This document shows positions 44,448-52,748 of a DNA stretch of 64,000 nucleotides, piece after piece. The position numbers and the translations under genes are program-made. How positions within the stretch are numbered: position 1 is the stretch's first letter; each line of letters begins with the position of its first letter. Below the pieces are notes generated by a model. That model was not told the DNA's origin. It did no database searches and saw only the letters and a list, made by a program, of their open reading frames with translations. Origin of the DNA: Flavobacterium pallidum (GTDB taxonomy: Bacteria; Bacteroidota; Bacteroidia; Flavobacteriales; Flavobacteriaceae); contig NZ_CP029187.1 in the NCBI RefSeq assembly GCF_003097535.1, positions 2,046,001 to 2,110,000 on the forward strand, written 5' to 3'.

Positions 44448-44519
44448 GGTCCGTTCGTCTAGGGGTTAGGACGCCAGGTTTTCATCCTGGTAACAGGGGT
44501 TCGATTCCCCTACGGACTA
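44448..44519 (+). tRNA. tRNA-Glu (anticodon TTC), second copy
   Basis: A second tRNA-Glu lies 44 bases after the first. The anticodon arm is identical, but acceptor (GGTCCGT with ACGGACT), D loop and T stem differ by compensatory changes. Both are probably read from one promoter. Confidence 0.96.
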
Positions 44520-44669
44520 CAAATTAGTTGTAAATTAGTTTTATAAGATAAAGGTCAGTGTCTCGATTTTTATTTTATTAGTTAAAACCAAAGTGATTAC
44601 ATTTTAATTGTGGGAGGTTTTTCTTTTTTAACTAGTATTTTTTATCAATTACAATTAAATTAAAAGAAA

Positions 44670-44921
44670 ATGGCAAATCATAAGTCAGCTTTAAAGAGAA
44701 TCAGAAGTAACGAAAAGAAAAGGGTGTTAAACAGGTACCAGCACAAAACTACGCGTAATGCTATCAAAGCGCTTAGGATGGCTACTGATAAAAACGAAGC
44801 TTCTTCAAAGTTATCTGCCGTGATTTCAATGATTGACAAATTGGCTAAGAAAAATATCATCCACGATAACAAAGCTTCCAATCTGAAATCAAAATTGACA
44901 AGACAAGTAGCTAAATTGTAA
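44670..44921 (+). CDS. rpsT: 30S ribosomal protein S20
   Basis: An 83-residue, strongly basic helical protein matching bS20: MANHKSALKRIRSNEKKR, RNAIKALRMA, IDKLAKKNIIHDNKASNLKSKLTRQV. It binds 16S rRNA. The 150-base leader after the tRNA genes is AT-rich. S20 controls its own translation in other bacteria, but I see no clear leader structure here. A bidirectional terminator follows. Confidence 0.97.
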   Translation: MANHKSALKRIRSNEKKRVLNRYQHKTTRNAIKALRMATDKNEASSKLSAVISMIDKLAKKNIIHDNKASNLKSKLTRQVAKL

Positions 44922-44944
44922 TCTTTACAATTTCAAGATATACT

Positions 44945-44971
44945 AAAGGTTCCTTCCAGGAACCTTTTTTT
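44945..44971. terminator. Terminator after rpsT
   Basis: A 9-bp stem (AAAGGTTCC with GGAACCTTT) with a 5-base loop is followed by T residues. It touches the stop codon of the convergent response-regulator gene. Confidence 0.85.
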
Positions 44972-45371
44972 ATGCGCTGAATTTTGTGATGATATTTTCC
45001 AGTTTCTCTTTAGTAAGCGGCTTTGGAAGGAAATCTAAAACCATCTGGAAATTCTTTGCTTTCCTTATGTCGTTCGGGTCGACGGATGAGGAAAGTAAAA
45101 TGATTTTGGTATTCTTGTAGTAATTATAGAGGTTCTGATCGAATTGCTCCAGGAATTCCCAGCCATCCATTACGGGCATGTTTAAATCCAGCAGGATGAG
45201 CAAATCTTCCATTTCGTGGGGTTTATCCTGTTCATTCTTTAGATAAGCAATGGCTTCTTCGCCGTTGGATAATGCGATTACATTGGTGGCAAAATTGGCT
45301 CTTGCGATTACCATTTTTGAAAGCAGTAATGCGATGGGGTCGTCGTCAATACAGATTACTTTGTGGAGCAT
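44970..45371 (-). CDS. Single-domain response regulator (CheY-like)
   Basis: A 133-residue receiver domain with no output domain. The acidic pair is CIDDDP, the phospho-acceptor Asp lies in LLDLNMPVMDGWEFL, and the conserved Lys is in FLPKPLTKEKL. The start lies one base after the PAS kinase stop codon, so the kinase is its likely partner. In Bacteroidota such kinase-linked receivers act by protein contact rather than DNA binding. The target is unknown. Confidence 0.9.
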   Translation of the reverse strand: MLHKVICIDDDPIALLLSKMVIARANFATNVIALSNGEEAIAYLKNEQDKPHEMEDLLILLDLNMPVMDGWEFLEQFDQNLYNYYKNTKIILLSSSVDPNDIRKAKNFQMVLDFLPKPLTKEKLENIITKFSA

Positions 45372-45372
45372 T

Positions 45373-47085
45373 TTATAGTTCTTTCCTGAATTTTATTACA
45401 AAAGTGGTGCCTTCGTCTACCTTGCTCTCAATGCTGATTTCGCCACCCATACTTTCTATCTGCGACTTCACGAGATAAAGCCCGAGGCCTTTACTGTCCG
45501 GATAATTGTGGAAGCGCTGGTAAAGCCCGAAAACCTTATCCCTGAATTTCTCAAGGTTGATGCCAATGCCATTGTCGCTAAAACGCAAAATGGTATAATC
45601 TGCGTCTTCGGTTACTGAAATATGGATGCGGAGCGCACGGCTTTCCGATTTGTATTTGATGGCATTGGTAAGCAGGTTCAGCATGATGCTTTCAAAATAG
45701 GATTTATTTGAATAGACATCAGTAGCTGTAATGTCATAATCTACATTAAGGTTGTTGGCCGTGATCATGATATTGATCTGGTCCATCACATTCTCAATCG
45801 ACTCGCGGATAGGGATATGCTGCTTTTCAATAGACGGATTGTCGCGTATGATCACCACTTTGCCCAAATCAGAAATGGTTTCATTAAGAAGGTAAGTGGA
45901 TTTTGAAAAACCTTCCATAATCTGCTGCAGCTCTTCATTTTCAAGCGGAATTTCTTCAAGCAATTGCAGCAGCCCGATAAGGTTGGATAATGGCGCCCGG
46001 AGGTTATGTGAAGTGATGTATGAGAATTGCCTTAAATCCTTATTGTTTTGTGTGAGTTCATTGATGAGCTGCTCGCGTTCTTTTTCCTGCTGTTTCCGTT
46101 CGGTAACGTCACGCTGGATCGAAATCCAGTGTGTATGTTCTTTTTCTGAATTGAAAACCGGAACCATCGAAAACCGCACCCAATATTCGTCACCGTTTTT
46201 TTTGTAACAAATGATTTCCGTTTCGCATTCTTTCTTCAGCGAGATGCAATGCGTGAGCCGTTCCACTTCCACAGGGTCCGTTTTTGTGCCAAAGAAAATC
46301 AAGGGTGATTTCCCGATAACATCATCGTAATCATAACCGGACATATTCGTAAATGCCTGGTTTACGAAAACAATGGAGGGAATGTCCAGCAATGAATTGT
46401 CCGCATCTGTAATGACTACCGCATCTTTGGTATTGGTAATCACGGTTTCGAGCAGCCTGAGCCTTTGCTCTTCCTTCTTTTGTTTGGTAATGTCCTGCAT
46501 TGCCCCAATCATACGGATCGGGGTGCCTTTTTCATTGAATACCAAAAATCCCCTGTCCAGCACATATTTGTAAGAACCGTCGCGGCATTTGAAACGGTAT
46601 TCGTCCTGCCATTTCTGTGTCTTCTGTTCCAGGAATGCGTATAGTTTCACAGACATCCGGATGCTGTCCTCAGGATGGATGCGGTCAAACCACCATTTGG
46701 AATTGTTTCCTACTTCGTCTCTTTTGTAGCCGTAAACGCCCTGGATTCCCTTGTTCCATGTGAATTCATTTTCCTGTATTTTCCAGTCCCAGATGGTGTC
46801 GCTGGTGGCTTTGGCGACAATATCGTAGCGCTCTTTCGATTCTCGGATTTCTAGGTTGTTGTTTTTTAGTTTTTCTAGGTTTTGCCTGTTTGCGCGGTCA
46901 TTCTTTAATATGAAATAACGAACCACCACGATGCATATCGAAATGAAAATGAAATCCCGTAAAATATGGAAATAAAGGAAGTCTTCTGACGGATATCGCC
47001 CTTCGAGTAATGTCAGGCTTGAAAACGCCAAAATAATCGCAATGAAAATAAAAATGTAGGTTATTTTATCGGTTTTATTTTTCAT
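45373..47085 (-). CDS. Membrane PAS-domain sensor histidine kinase
   Basis: A 570-residue protein. Two transmembrane helices lie at about residues 8-26 and 43-60 with only a short loop between, so sensing is probably cytoplasmic. PAS/PAC 1 spans about 85-205 (SDTIWDWKIQENEFTWN ... YRFKCRDGSYKYV). PAS/PAC 2 spans about 210-335 (VVITDADN, VNQAFTNMSGYDYDDVIGKSPL). A bacteriophytochrome-type HisKA has SYITSHNLRAPLSNLIGLL, and the ATPase domain has NLLTNAIKY, DNGIGI and KGLGLYLVKSQIESMGGEI. The kinase is co-transcribed with the CheY-like regulator. Confidence 0.9.
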   Translation of the reverse strand: MKNKTDKITYIFIFIAIILAFSSLTLLEGRYPSEDFLYFHILRDFIFISICIVVVRYFILKNDRANRQNLEKLKNNNLEIRESKERYDIVAKATSDTIWDWKIQENEFTWNKGIQGVYGYKRDEVGNNSKWWFDRIHPEDSIRMSVKLYAFLEQKTQKWQDEYRFKCRDGSYKYVLDRGFLVFNEKGTPIRMIGAMQDITKQKKEEQRLRLLETVITNTKDAVVITDADNSLLDIPSIVFVNQAFTNMSGYDYDDVIGKSPLIFFGTKTDPVEVERLTHCISLKKECETEIICYKKNGDEYWVRFSMVPVFNSEKEHTHWISIQRDVTERKQQEKEREQLINELTQNNKDLRQFSYITSHNLRAPLSNLIGLLQLLEEIPLENEELQQIMEGFSKSTYLLNETISDLGKVVIIRDNPSIEKQHIPIRESIENVMDQINIMITANNLNVDYDITATDVYSNKSYFESIMLNLLTNAIKYKSESRALRIHISVTEDADYTILRFSDNGIGINLEKFRDKVFGLYQRFHNYPDSKGLGLYLVKSQIESMGGEISIESKVDEGTTFVIKFRKEL

Positions 47086-47150
47086 TACACCAAATATAAC
47101 AAAATAATGTTATCGTTGTGATGTTTGTAAAAAAACCGGTAGTGTTTAAA

Positions 47151-47234
47151 GGTTCAGGGTACAGGGCGAAGAAGAGCGAAATTTTGTCAGTATTTATTTG
47201 GTTTTTCTTGGCCTCTGAACCCTGTAGCCTGAAT
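47151..47234. repeat. Heptad-type inverted spacer element
   Basis: The left arm GGTTCAGGGTACAGGGC (47151-47167) and the right arm (47211-47234, CCTCTGA-ACCCTGT-AGCCTGA) are inverted copies with a few mismatches around an AT-rich centre. The right arm has a 7-base period. It lies between the kinase and typA genes. Confidence 0.6.
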
Positions 47235-47293
47235 CAAATCCACTCCTTAACTTTCTAATAACCACCATTCCTTTTTTATCCCGAAATAAAGTG

Positions 47294-47301
47294 TACCTTT
47301 G
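47294..47301 (+). promoter_or_regulatory. TAnnTTTG promoter box of typA
   Basis: TACCTTTG followed by GCACCC, 20 bases before the ATG, is a perfect -7 match. Confidence 0.65.
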
Positions 47302-47320
47302 CACCCATTAAAAAATACAG

Positions 47321-49117
47321 ATGGAATCTATCAGAAACATTGCAATTATTGCCCACGTTGACCACGGTAAGACTACTTTGGTTGATAAAATCATGTACCA
47401 TTGCCAACTTTTCCGTGAAAATGAGAATACCGGCGATTTGATCCTCGACAACAACGACTTAGAGCGTGAACGCGGAATTACCATTACCTCTAAGAATGTT
47501 TCTGTAGTATATAAAGGAACAAAAATCAACATTATCGATACGCCGGGCCACGCCGATTTCGGTGGGGAAGTGGAGCGCGTACTGAACATGGCCGATGGCG
47601 TTTGCCTTTTGGTCGATGCGTTTGAAGGCCCGATGCCACAAACACGTTTCGTATTGCAGAAAGCGATCGACCTTGGTTTGAAGCCTTGCGTTGTAATCAA
47701 TAAAGTGGACAAGGAAAACTGTACTCCGGAAGAAGTGCACGAAAAAGTATTCGACCTGATGTTTGAATTGGGTGCTGAAGAATGGCAGCTTGATTTCCCA
47801 ACCGTCTATGGCTCAGCAAAAAATAACTGGATGTCTGACGACTGGAGGAACCAGACCGATAACATCGAGCCATTATTGGACATGGTGGTTGCAAATGTTC
47901 CTGCGCCAAAAGTTTCTGAAGGAACACCACAGATGTTGATTACGTCCTTGGATTTCTCTTCATTTACGGGCCGTATTGCTATCGGACGTTTAGAAAGAGG
48001 GGTCTTAAAAGAAAATCTGCCCATCTCATTAGTAAAAAGAGACGGAAAAGTTATAAAGTCAAGGATCAAGGAACTTCACACTTTCGAAGGACTTGGACGT
48101 AAGAAAGTAGCTGAAGTTATTGCTGGTGACATTTGTGCCATTGTCGGGGTTGAAGGATTTGAAATCGGTGATACGATTGCTGATTTTGATAATCCGGAAG
48201 CATTGGATACCATTGCAATCGACGAACCTACTATGAGTATGTTGTTTACGATCAACGATTCCCCTTTCTTTGGAAAAGAAGGTAAATTCGTTACTTCACG
48301 ACACATTAAGGATCGTTTGGCGAAGGAACTGGAAAAAAATCTGGCGCTTCGCGTAAGCGAAACGGATTCAGCAGATAAATTCATGGTATTCGGGCGGGGC
48401 GTATTGCACTTGTCAGTCCTTATCGAAACGATGAGGAGGGAAGGGTACGAAATGCAGATCGGGCAGCCTCAGGTTATCATCAAGGAAATTGACGGCGTAA
48501 AATGTGAGCCGATTGAAGAATTGACCATCGATTTACCGGAAAACGTTTCTGGAAGAGCAGTAGAGTTTGTTTCAGTACGTAAAGGTGAGATGCTTTCTAT
48601 GGAAGGCAAAGGTGAGCGTATGATCATCAAGTTCAACATCCCATCGCGTGGTATCATCGGACTGAGAAACCAGTTGTTGACGGCCACAGCGGGAGAGGCA
48701 ATCATGGCACACCGCTTCATTGGATACGAACCGTATAAAGGAGAAATCTCGGGGCGGATCAATGGTTCATTGATTTCTATGGAGAATGGCAAGGCTATTC
48801 CTTACTCTATCAATAAATTACAGGATCGTGGTAAATTTTTTGTTGATCCCAATGAAGATATTTACGAAGGACAGGTTGTAGGTGAAAACTCACGTGGTGA
48901 TGATATGTCTATCAATATTACCAAAACCAAGCAGTTGACGAACTTCCGTTCAGCAGGTGCCGATGATAAGAATAAGATCGTTCCTGCAATTAAGTTTACG
49001 TTAGAAGAAGCTTTGGAATACATCCAGAAAGATGAATATGTAGAGGTAACGCCGAAATCGATACGTCTTCGCAAGATCTACCTGAATGAGAATGACAGGA
49101 AGAGGTTTAAGATATAA
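47321..49117 (+). CDS. typA: Translational GTPase TypA/BipA
   Basis: A 598-residue, full-length BipA. The G domain shows AHVDHGKTTLVDKI, RGITITSKN, DTPGHADFGGEV and NKVDKENC. Domains II, III and V follow, and the BipA-specific C-terminal region carries GIIGLRNQLLTATAGEAIMAHRFIGYEPYKGEI. It binds ribosomes and helps assembly of the 50S subunit and growth under stress. A strong promoter precedes it and a terminator follows. Confidence 0.96.
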   Translation: MESIRNIAIIAHVDHGKTTLVDKIMYHCQLFRENENTGDLILDNNDLERERGITITSKNVSVVYKGTKINIIDTPGHADFGGEVERVLNMADGVCLLVDAFEGPMPQTRFVLQKAIDLGLKPCVVINKVDKENCTPEEVHEKVFDLMFELGAEEWQLDFPTVYGSAKNNWMSDDWRNQTDNIEPLLDMVVANVPAPKVSEGTPQMLITSLDFSSFTGRIAIGRLERGVLKENLPISLVKRDGKVIKSRIKELHTFEGLGRKKVAEVIAGDICAIVGVEGFEIGDTIADFDNPEALDTIAIDEPTMSMLFTINDSPFFGKEGKFVTSRHIKDRLAKELEKNLALRVSETDSADKFMVFGRGVLHLSVLIETMRREGYEMQIGQPQVIIKEIDGVKCEPIEELTIDLPENVSGRAVEFVSVRKGEMLSMEGKGERMIIKFNIPSRGIIGLRNQLLTATAGEAIMAHRFIGYEPYKGEISGRINGSLISMENGKAIPYSINKLQDRGKFFVDPNEDIYEGQVVGENSRGDDMSINITKTKQLTNFRSAGADDKNKIVPAIKFTLEEALEYIQKDEYVEVTPKSIRLRKIYLNENDRKRFKI

Positions 49118-49138
49118 ATTTTACATTTATTGATATAG

Positions 49139-49169
49139 AAACGCTTCGGTAACGGAGCGTTTTTTTTTT
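49139..49169 (+). terminator. Terminator of typA
   Basis: A 10-bp stem (AAACGCTTCG with CGGAGCGTTT, one G-T pair), 4-base loop and a run of T residues. Confidence 0.85.
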
Positions 49170-49288
49170 GTTCCTTAATCAACCGTTGCAGCGCATTGAC
49201 AAATTTTAAAATCTTGTAACAGTTTGAAATAATGGTGTAAAAAAAGGATGTAGTTGCACTCTAATTTAGCCCAAAAATAAAAGCTATT

Positions 49289-52200
49289 ATGGAAAAAAGA
49301 CTACTCTTCAGCAAGGTATTGCGTGTCATAATCTTAGGCATTGCAATCATGGGTTTCAGTACCCAATCGACGGCACAGCTCACCCTTTCGGGAAGCAGTT
49401 ACAATGAAACTTTTGACGGCATCGGCACGGCACTTCCAGCAGGATGGACCGTACGGGCTACTGCTACTGCAGCCACAAGGGGCACAGCCCAGACCTTTAC
49501 AACCACTGCCAATACATGGGCAGATACCGGAAGCGGCTTTAAAAACCTGGCTTCATCAGAAGGGCTTGTTACAGGAAGCAATGCCACAGCGCAAAATGCT
49601 TCTTCAGACAGGGCCTTAGGCGTCAAGCAAAGCGGTAGTTTTGGTGATCCTGGTGCAGCTTTTGAACTGGCATTGGCCAACACGCAAAACAGGACCGCAT
49701 TTACACTGACCTTAAAGCACCAGATGCTCAGCGTACAGTCAAGAAGCACCACCTGGACCGTGCAGTATGCTACAGATGGAATAGGTGTGGTATGGACCAA
49801 TCTGGGTACTTACACTGATCCGGCTGCATTTGGCAGCACTACCGGAAGCTACAACTTCGGGACGGCACTCGATAATATTTCAGGAAACGTATTGATAAGG
49901 GTCGTGGCGCTGACGGCTTCAGGCGGAACCGGGACAAGGGATACTTATGGTATCGATGATTTTGTACTTTCCTGGACCAATGCCACAGTTCCGGATTTAA
50001 GTACAAGCTCGAACTCATTGACATTCGGGACACACAGTGTGGGTACGTTTTCTGGCAGCCAGACATTCAACCTTTCGGGAACCAATCTCACAGGCGCACC
50101 CGGAAACATCACTGTGAATGCACCGAATGCAGATTTCCAGGTGTCGAATGATAATATGGCCTGGGGTGCGTCCACTACCATTGCTTACAGCAGCGCAACA
50201 CTTCCTGCAACAGCAGTATATGTACGATTTGCACCACAGTCTTCCGGTGGAAAATCGGGGAATATCACTTTCAGTGGAGGTGGTGACGGCACGCCGCCTA
50301 CAGTAGCTGTTTCTGGAACAGGGATATTGGAAGCACCTGTTGCCATTACAGCTTCGAATATCAAGAATACGGAATTTACAGCGAACTGGCAGCCGGTCAG
50401 CGGGGCGACAAGCTACCGCCTTGACGTGAGCTCGACACCTTTTGCCTCTATCGGTGCTGTACCATGGATCAATGAATTCCATTATGACAATATCGGTTCG
50501 GATGTGAATGAATTCGTTGAAGTGATTATCCCGACAACTTATGCAGGAACCGGTTTTACATTGACATTTTACAATGGCTCGGGAGGCGCTTCTTACAGTA
50601 CGGTAACTTTGGCACAGATGACGGCTGGCGAAAGCAATGCGCTTTATACGATTTATTCTTATACTTTTCCTGTAGAAACCTTCCAAAATGGCGCACCGGA
50701 TGGTATGGCATTATCAGATGCATCGGGATTGATCCAGTTCATTTCTTACGAAGGAAGTTTTACTGCTACCAATGGGCCGGCCAATGGGATCGTTTCCACA
50801 GAAATCAATCCTGCACTTAGCGAATCAAATACCACTTTGGCAACAGCCAGCCTTGGACTTACCGGTTCCGGTACTTCTTACAGCAGCTTTACTTGGGCAG
50901 CGGTAAATACCAATACTAAAGGTGCGTTGAATGCAGGACAAACCATCGGAAGTGCTACCTACATCATCCAGGATCAGAATGTGGGTAACAATACGTCTTA
51001 TACTGTTACCGGGCTGAATCCTGAAACGCCTTATTATTACAGGGTCAGGGCTGTGGATGCCAATAGCGTTTCGGGAAATTCAAATACAATCAGTGTGTCC
51101 ACGATTGCAGAAACTACATGGAATGGTTCCGTATGGTCAGATGGTACTCCAACGGCATCTCTTAATGCTGTTATCGAAGGTCCTTTTGATACTGCAACAG
51201 ATGGTGTCTTTACCGCAAAAAGCCTGACAATCAATACCGGCGGAAGCGTTACAATTAATTCAGGGACCAATATCACTGTAGTGAACCAGGTTACCAATAC
51301 GCTGACAGCAGCCGATTTTGTGATTGAAAATAACGCTAACCTGTTGCAGCTTGGCGTTGTAAATGTCAATTCAGGAAATGCAACTGTGTACAGGAATGCA
51401 GCTATGCGTCGTCAGGATTATGTGTATTGGTCGTCTCCGGTTGCGGGCCAGAATCTTCTGGATTTTTCGCCAAATACGCTGACCAACCGCTTCTATGAAT
51501 TGAATGAAACGACCAATTCGTTCGTAGCTGTAGACCCTTCCACAACCGACTTTGCTGGTGCAAAAAGTTATATGCTTCGCGCTCCGGATGATTTTCCAAT
51601 GACCACCCAGACATTTAATGGTGAATTTATCGGCGTGCCAAATTCCGGAAGCTATTCCATTCCGGTTACCAATAACAACCAGGGGTACAATATGATCGGA
51701 AATCCATATCCATCAACCATCAGTGCTGATGCTTTCCTTGACGAAAATGATTCTATCGGCACGATTTACTTTTGGACGCATACGAACCAGGCAGCGGGCG
51801 CAGGAGATAATTATGCCACATACAATTCGACAGGGCAGGTAGCACCTTCATCTACAACACCGCAAAGCGACAGTCCTAATGGTGCCATCCAGACCGGACA
51901 GGGTTTTATAGTACAGACGAATGCCGCAACCAATGTTAATTTCCTGAACACCATGCGCATTCCTGACAATAATGATCAGTTTTTCAGAAATGCCGCTTCG
52001 GTGGAAAAAAACAGGATCTGGCTGAATCTCATTAATGATAATTCGGAGTCATTCCTAAACCAAATGCTTGTAGGTTATGTTGCCGGTGCGACAAATGGTA
52101 TCGATCTGAGATATGACGGAAGGATGATGGCTTCAGAAGGGGCACGCATTTACAGCGCTATCGACAATAACGATTATGTAATCCAGGGAAGGGGATTGCC

Positions 52201-52681
52201 TTTTGCTGATAATGATGTCGTTGCTTTAGGATTCAGGACTCAGGAGCCGGGTACATTTAAGATCAGTATTGATCATGTTGACGGACTTTTCGAAGGGAAC
52301 CAGGATATTTTTATCCATGATAATCTTACCGGAGCGACTGTGAATATTAAAGAATCGGATTATGAGTTTGCTTCCAATGCAGGGGATTTTACAAGCCGTT
52401 TCCAATTGGTTTACCAAAGCGCGCCACTTTCAATCGATCCGGTGCTTAATGAAAATACCATTGTGATTTATACTAAGGAGGCCCATCTTGCGATAAATAC
52501 CGGCATCCTTAACATGGAATCCATAAAAGTATTTGATACCAGTGGAAGGCTTTTGATAGCAAGAGACAATATTAAATCTGCCGAAACAGTATTGGACAAC
52601 CTCAATGCGAAAAACCAGTTGCTTGTAGTACAGATTACCGATGAAGACGGTTCAACAGTCACTAAAAAAGCGATGTATTAA
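49289..52681 (+). CDS. Large T9SS type C protein with FN3 and lamin-tail-like domains
   Basis: A 1130-residue secreted protein with a signal peptide ending QSTAQ. Residues about 30-235 form a jelly-roll-like choice-of-anchor domain. Residues 235-345 form an ASPM/SPD-2-like domain (LTFGTHSVGTFSGSQTFNLSG). An FN3 domain starts at about 348 (ITASNIKNTEFTANW) and resumes at about 557 (YIIQDQNVGNNTSYTVTGLNPETPYYYRVRAVD). Between its halves lies a lamin-tail-like insertion (INEFHYDNIGSDVNEFVEVI). The C-terminal 380 residues (AAMRRQDYVYWSSPV onward) and a T9SS type C tail ending VTKKAMY are paralogous to the gene at 63324. The function is unknown; a surface role is likely. Confidence 0.83.
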   Translation: MEKRLLFSKVLRVIILGIAIMGFSTQSTAQLTLSGSSYNETFDGIGTALPAGWTVRATATAATRGTAQTFTTTANTWADTGSGFKNLASSEGLVTGSNATAQNASSDRALGVKQSGSFGDPGAAFELALANTQNRTAFTLTLKHQMLSVQSRSTTWTVQYATDGIGVVWTNLGTYTDPAAFGSTTGSYNFGTALDNISGNVLIRVVALTASGGTGTRDTYGIDDFVLSWTNATVPDLSTSSNSLTFGTHSVGTFSGSQTFNLSGTNLTGAPGNITVNAPNADFQVSNDNMAWGASTTIAYSSATLPATAVYVRFAPQSSGGKSGNITFSGGGDGTPPTVAVSGTGILEAPVAITASNIKNTEFTANWQPVSGATSYRLDVSSTPFASIGAVPWINEFHYDNIGSDVNEFVEVIIPTTYAGTGFTLTFYNGSGGASYSTVTLAQMTAGESNALYTIYSYTFPVETFQNGAPDGMALSDASGLIQFISYEGSFTATNGPANGIVSTEINPALSESNTTLATASLGLTGSGTSYSSFTWAAVNTNTKGALNAGQTIGSATYIIQDQNVGNNTSYTVTGLNPETPYYYRVRAVDANSVSGNSNTISVSTIAETTWNGSVWSDGTPTASLNAVIEGPFDTATDGVFTAKSLTINTGGSVTINSGTNITVVNQVTNTLTAADFVIENNANLLQLGVVNVNSGNATVYRNAAMRRQDYVYWSSPVAGQNLLDFSPNTLTNRFYELNETTNSFVAVDPSTTDFAGAKSYMLRAPDDFPMTTQTFNGEFIGVPNSGSYSIPVTNNNQGYNMIGNPYPSTISADAFLDENDSIGTIYFWTHTNQAAGAGDNYATYNSTGQVAPSSTTPQSDSPNGAIQTGQGFIVQTNAATNVNFLNTMRIPDNNDQFFRNAASVEKNRIWLNLINDNSESFLNQMLVGYVAGATNGIDLRYDGRMMASEGARIYSAIDNNDYVIQGRGLPFADNDVVALGFRTQEPGTFKISIDHVDGLFEGNQDIFIHDNLTGATVNIKESDYEFASNAGDFTSRFQLVYQSAPLSIDPVLNENTIVIYTKEAHLAINTGILNMESIKVFDTSGRLLIARDNIKSAETVLDNLNAKNQLLVVQITDEDGSTVTKKAMY

Positions 52682-52700
52682 ACCAGATTGGCTTATAAAG

Positions 52701-52732
52701 AAAAACTCCCGTCACTTGGCGGGAGTTTTTTA
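52701..52732. terminator. Terminator between the large T9SS gene and dnaB
   Basis: A 10-bp stem (AAAACTCCCG with CGGGAGTTTT) and 8-base loop lies between convergent genes, with A and T runs on each side. Confidence 0.85.
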
Positions 52733-52748
52733 TTTTATATTTATTGAA

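Noticed and set aside
46200..46480. Possible LOV photoreceptor in the second PAS domain of the kinase
   Set aside because: The flavin-binding Cys motif (NCRFLQ type) is absent; the segment reads IGKSPLIFF.
50015..50686. A 223-codon open frame on the - strand
   Set aside because: It is antisense to the large T9SS gene, Cys/Arg-rich as expected for a shadow frame, with no promoter.
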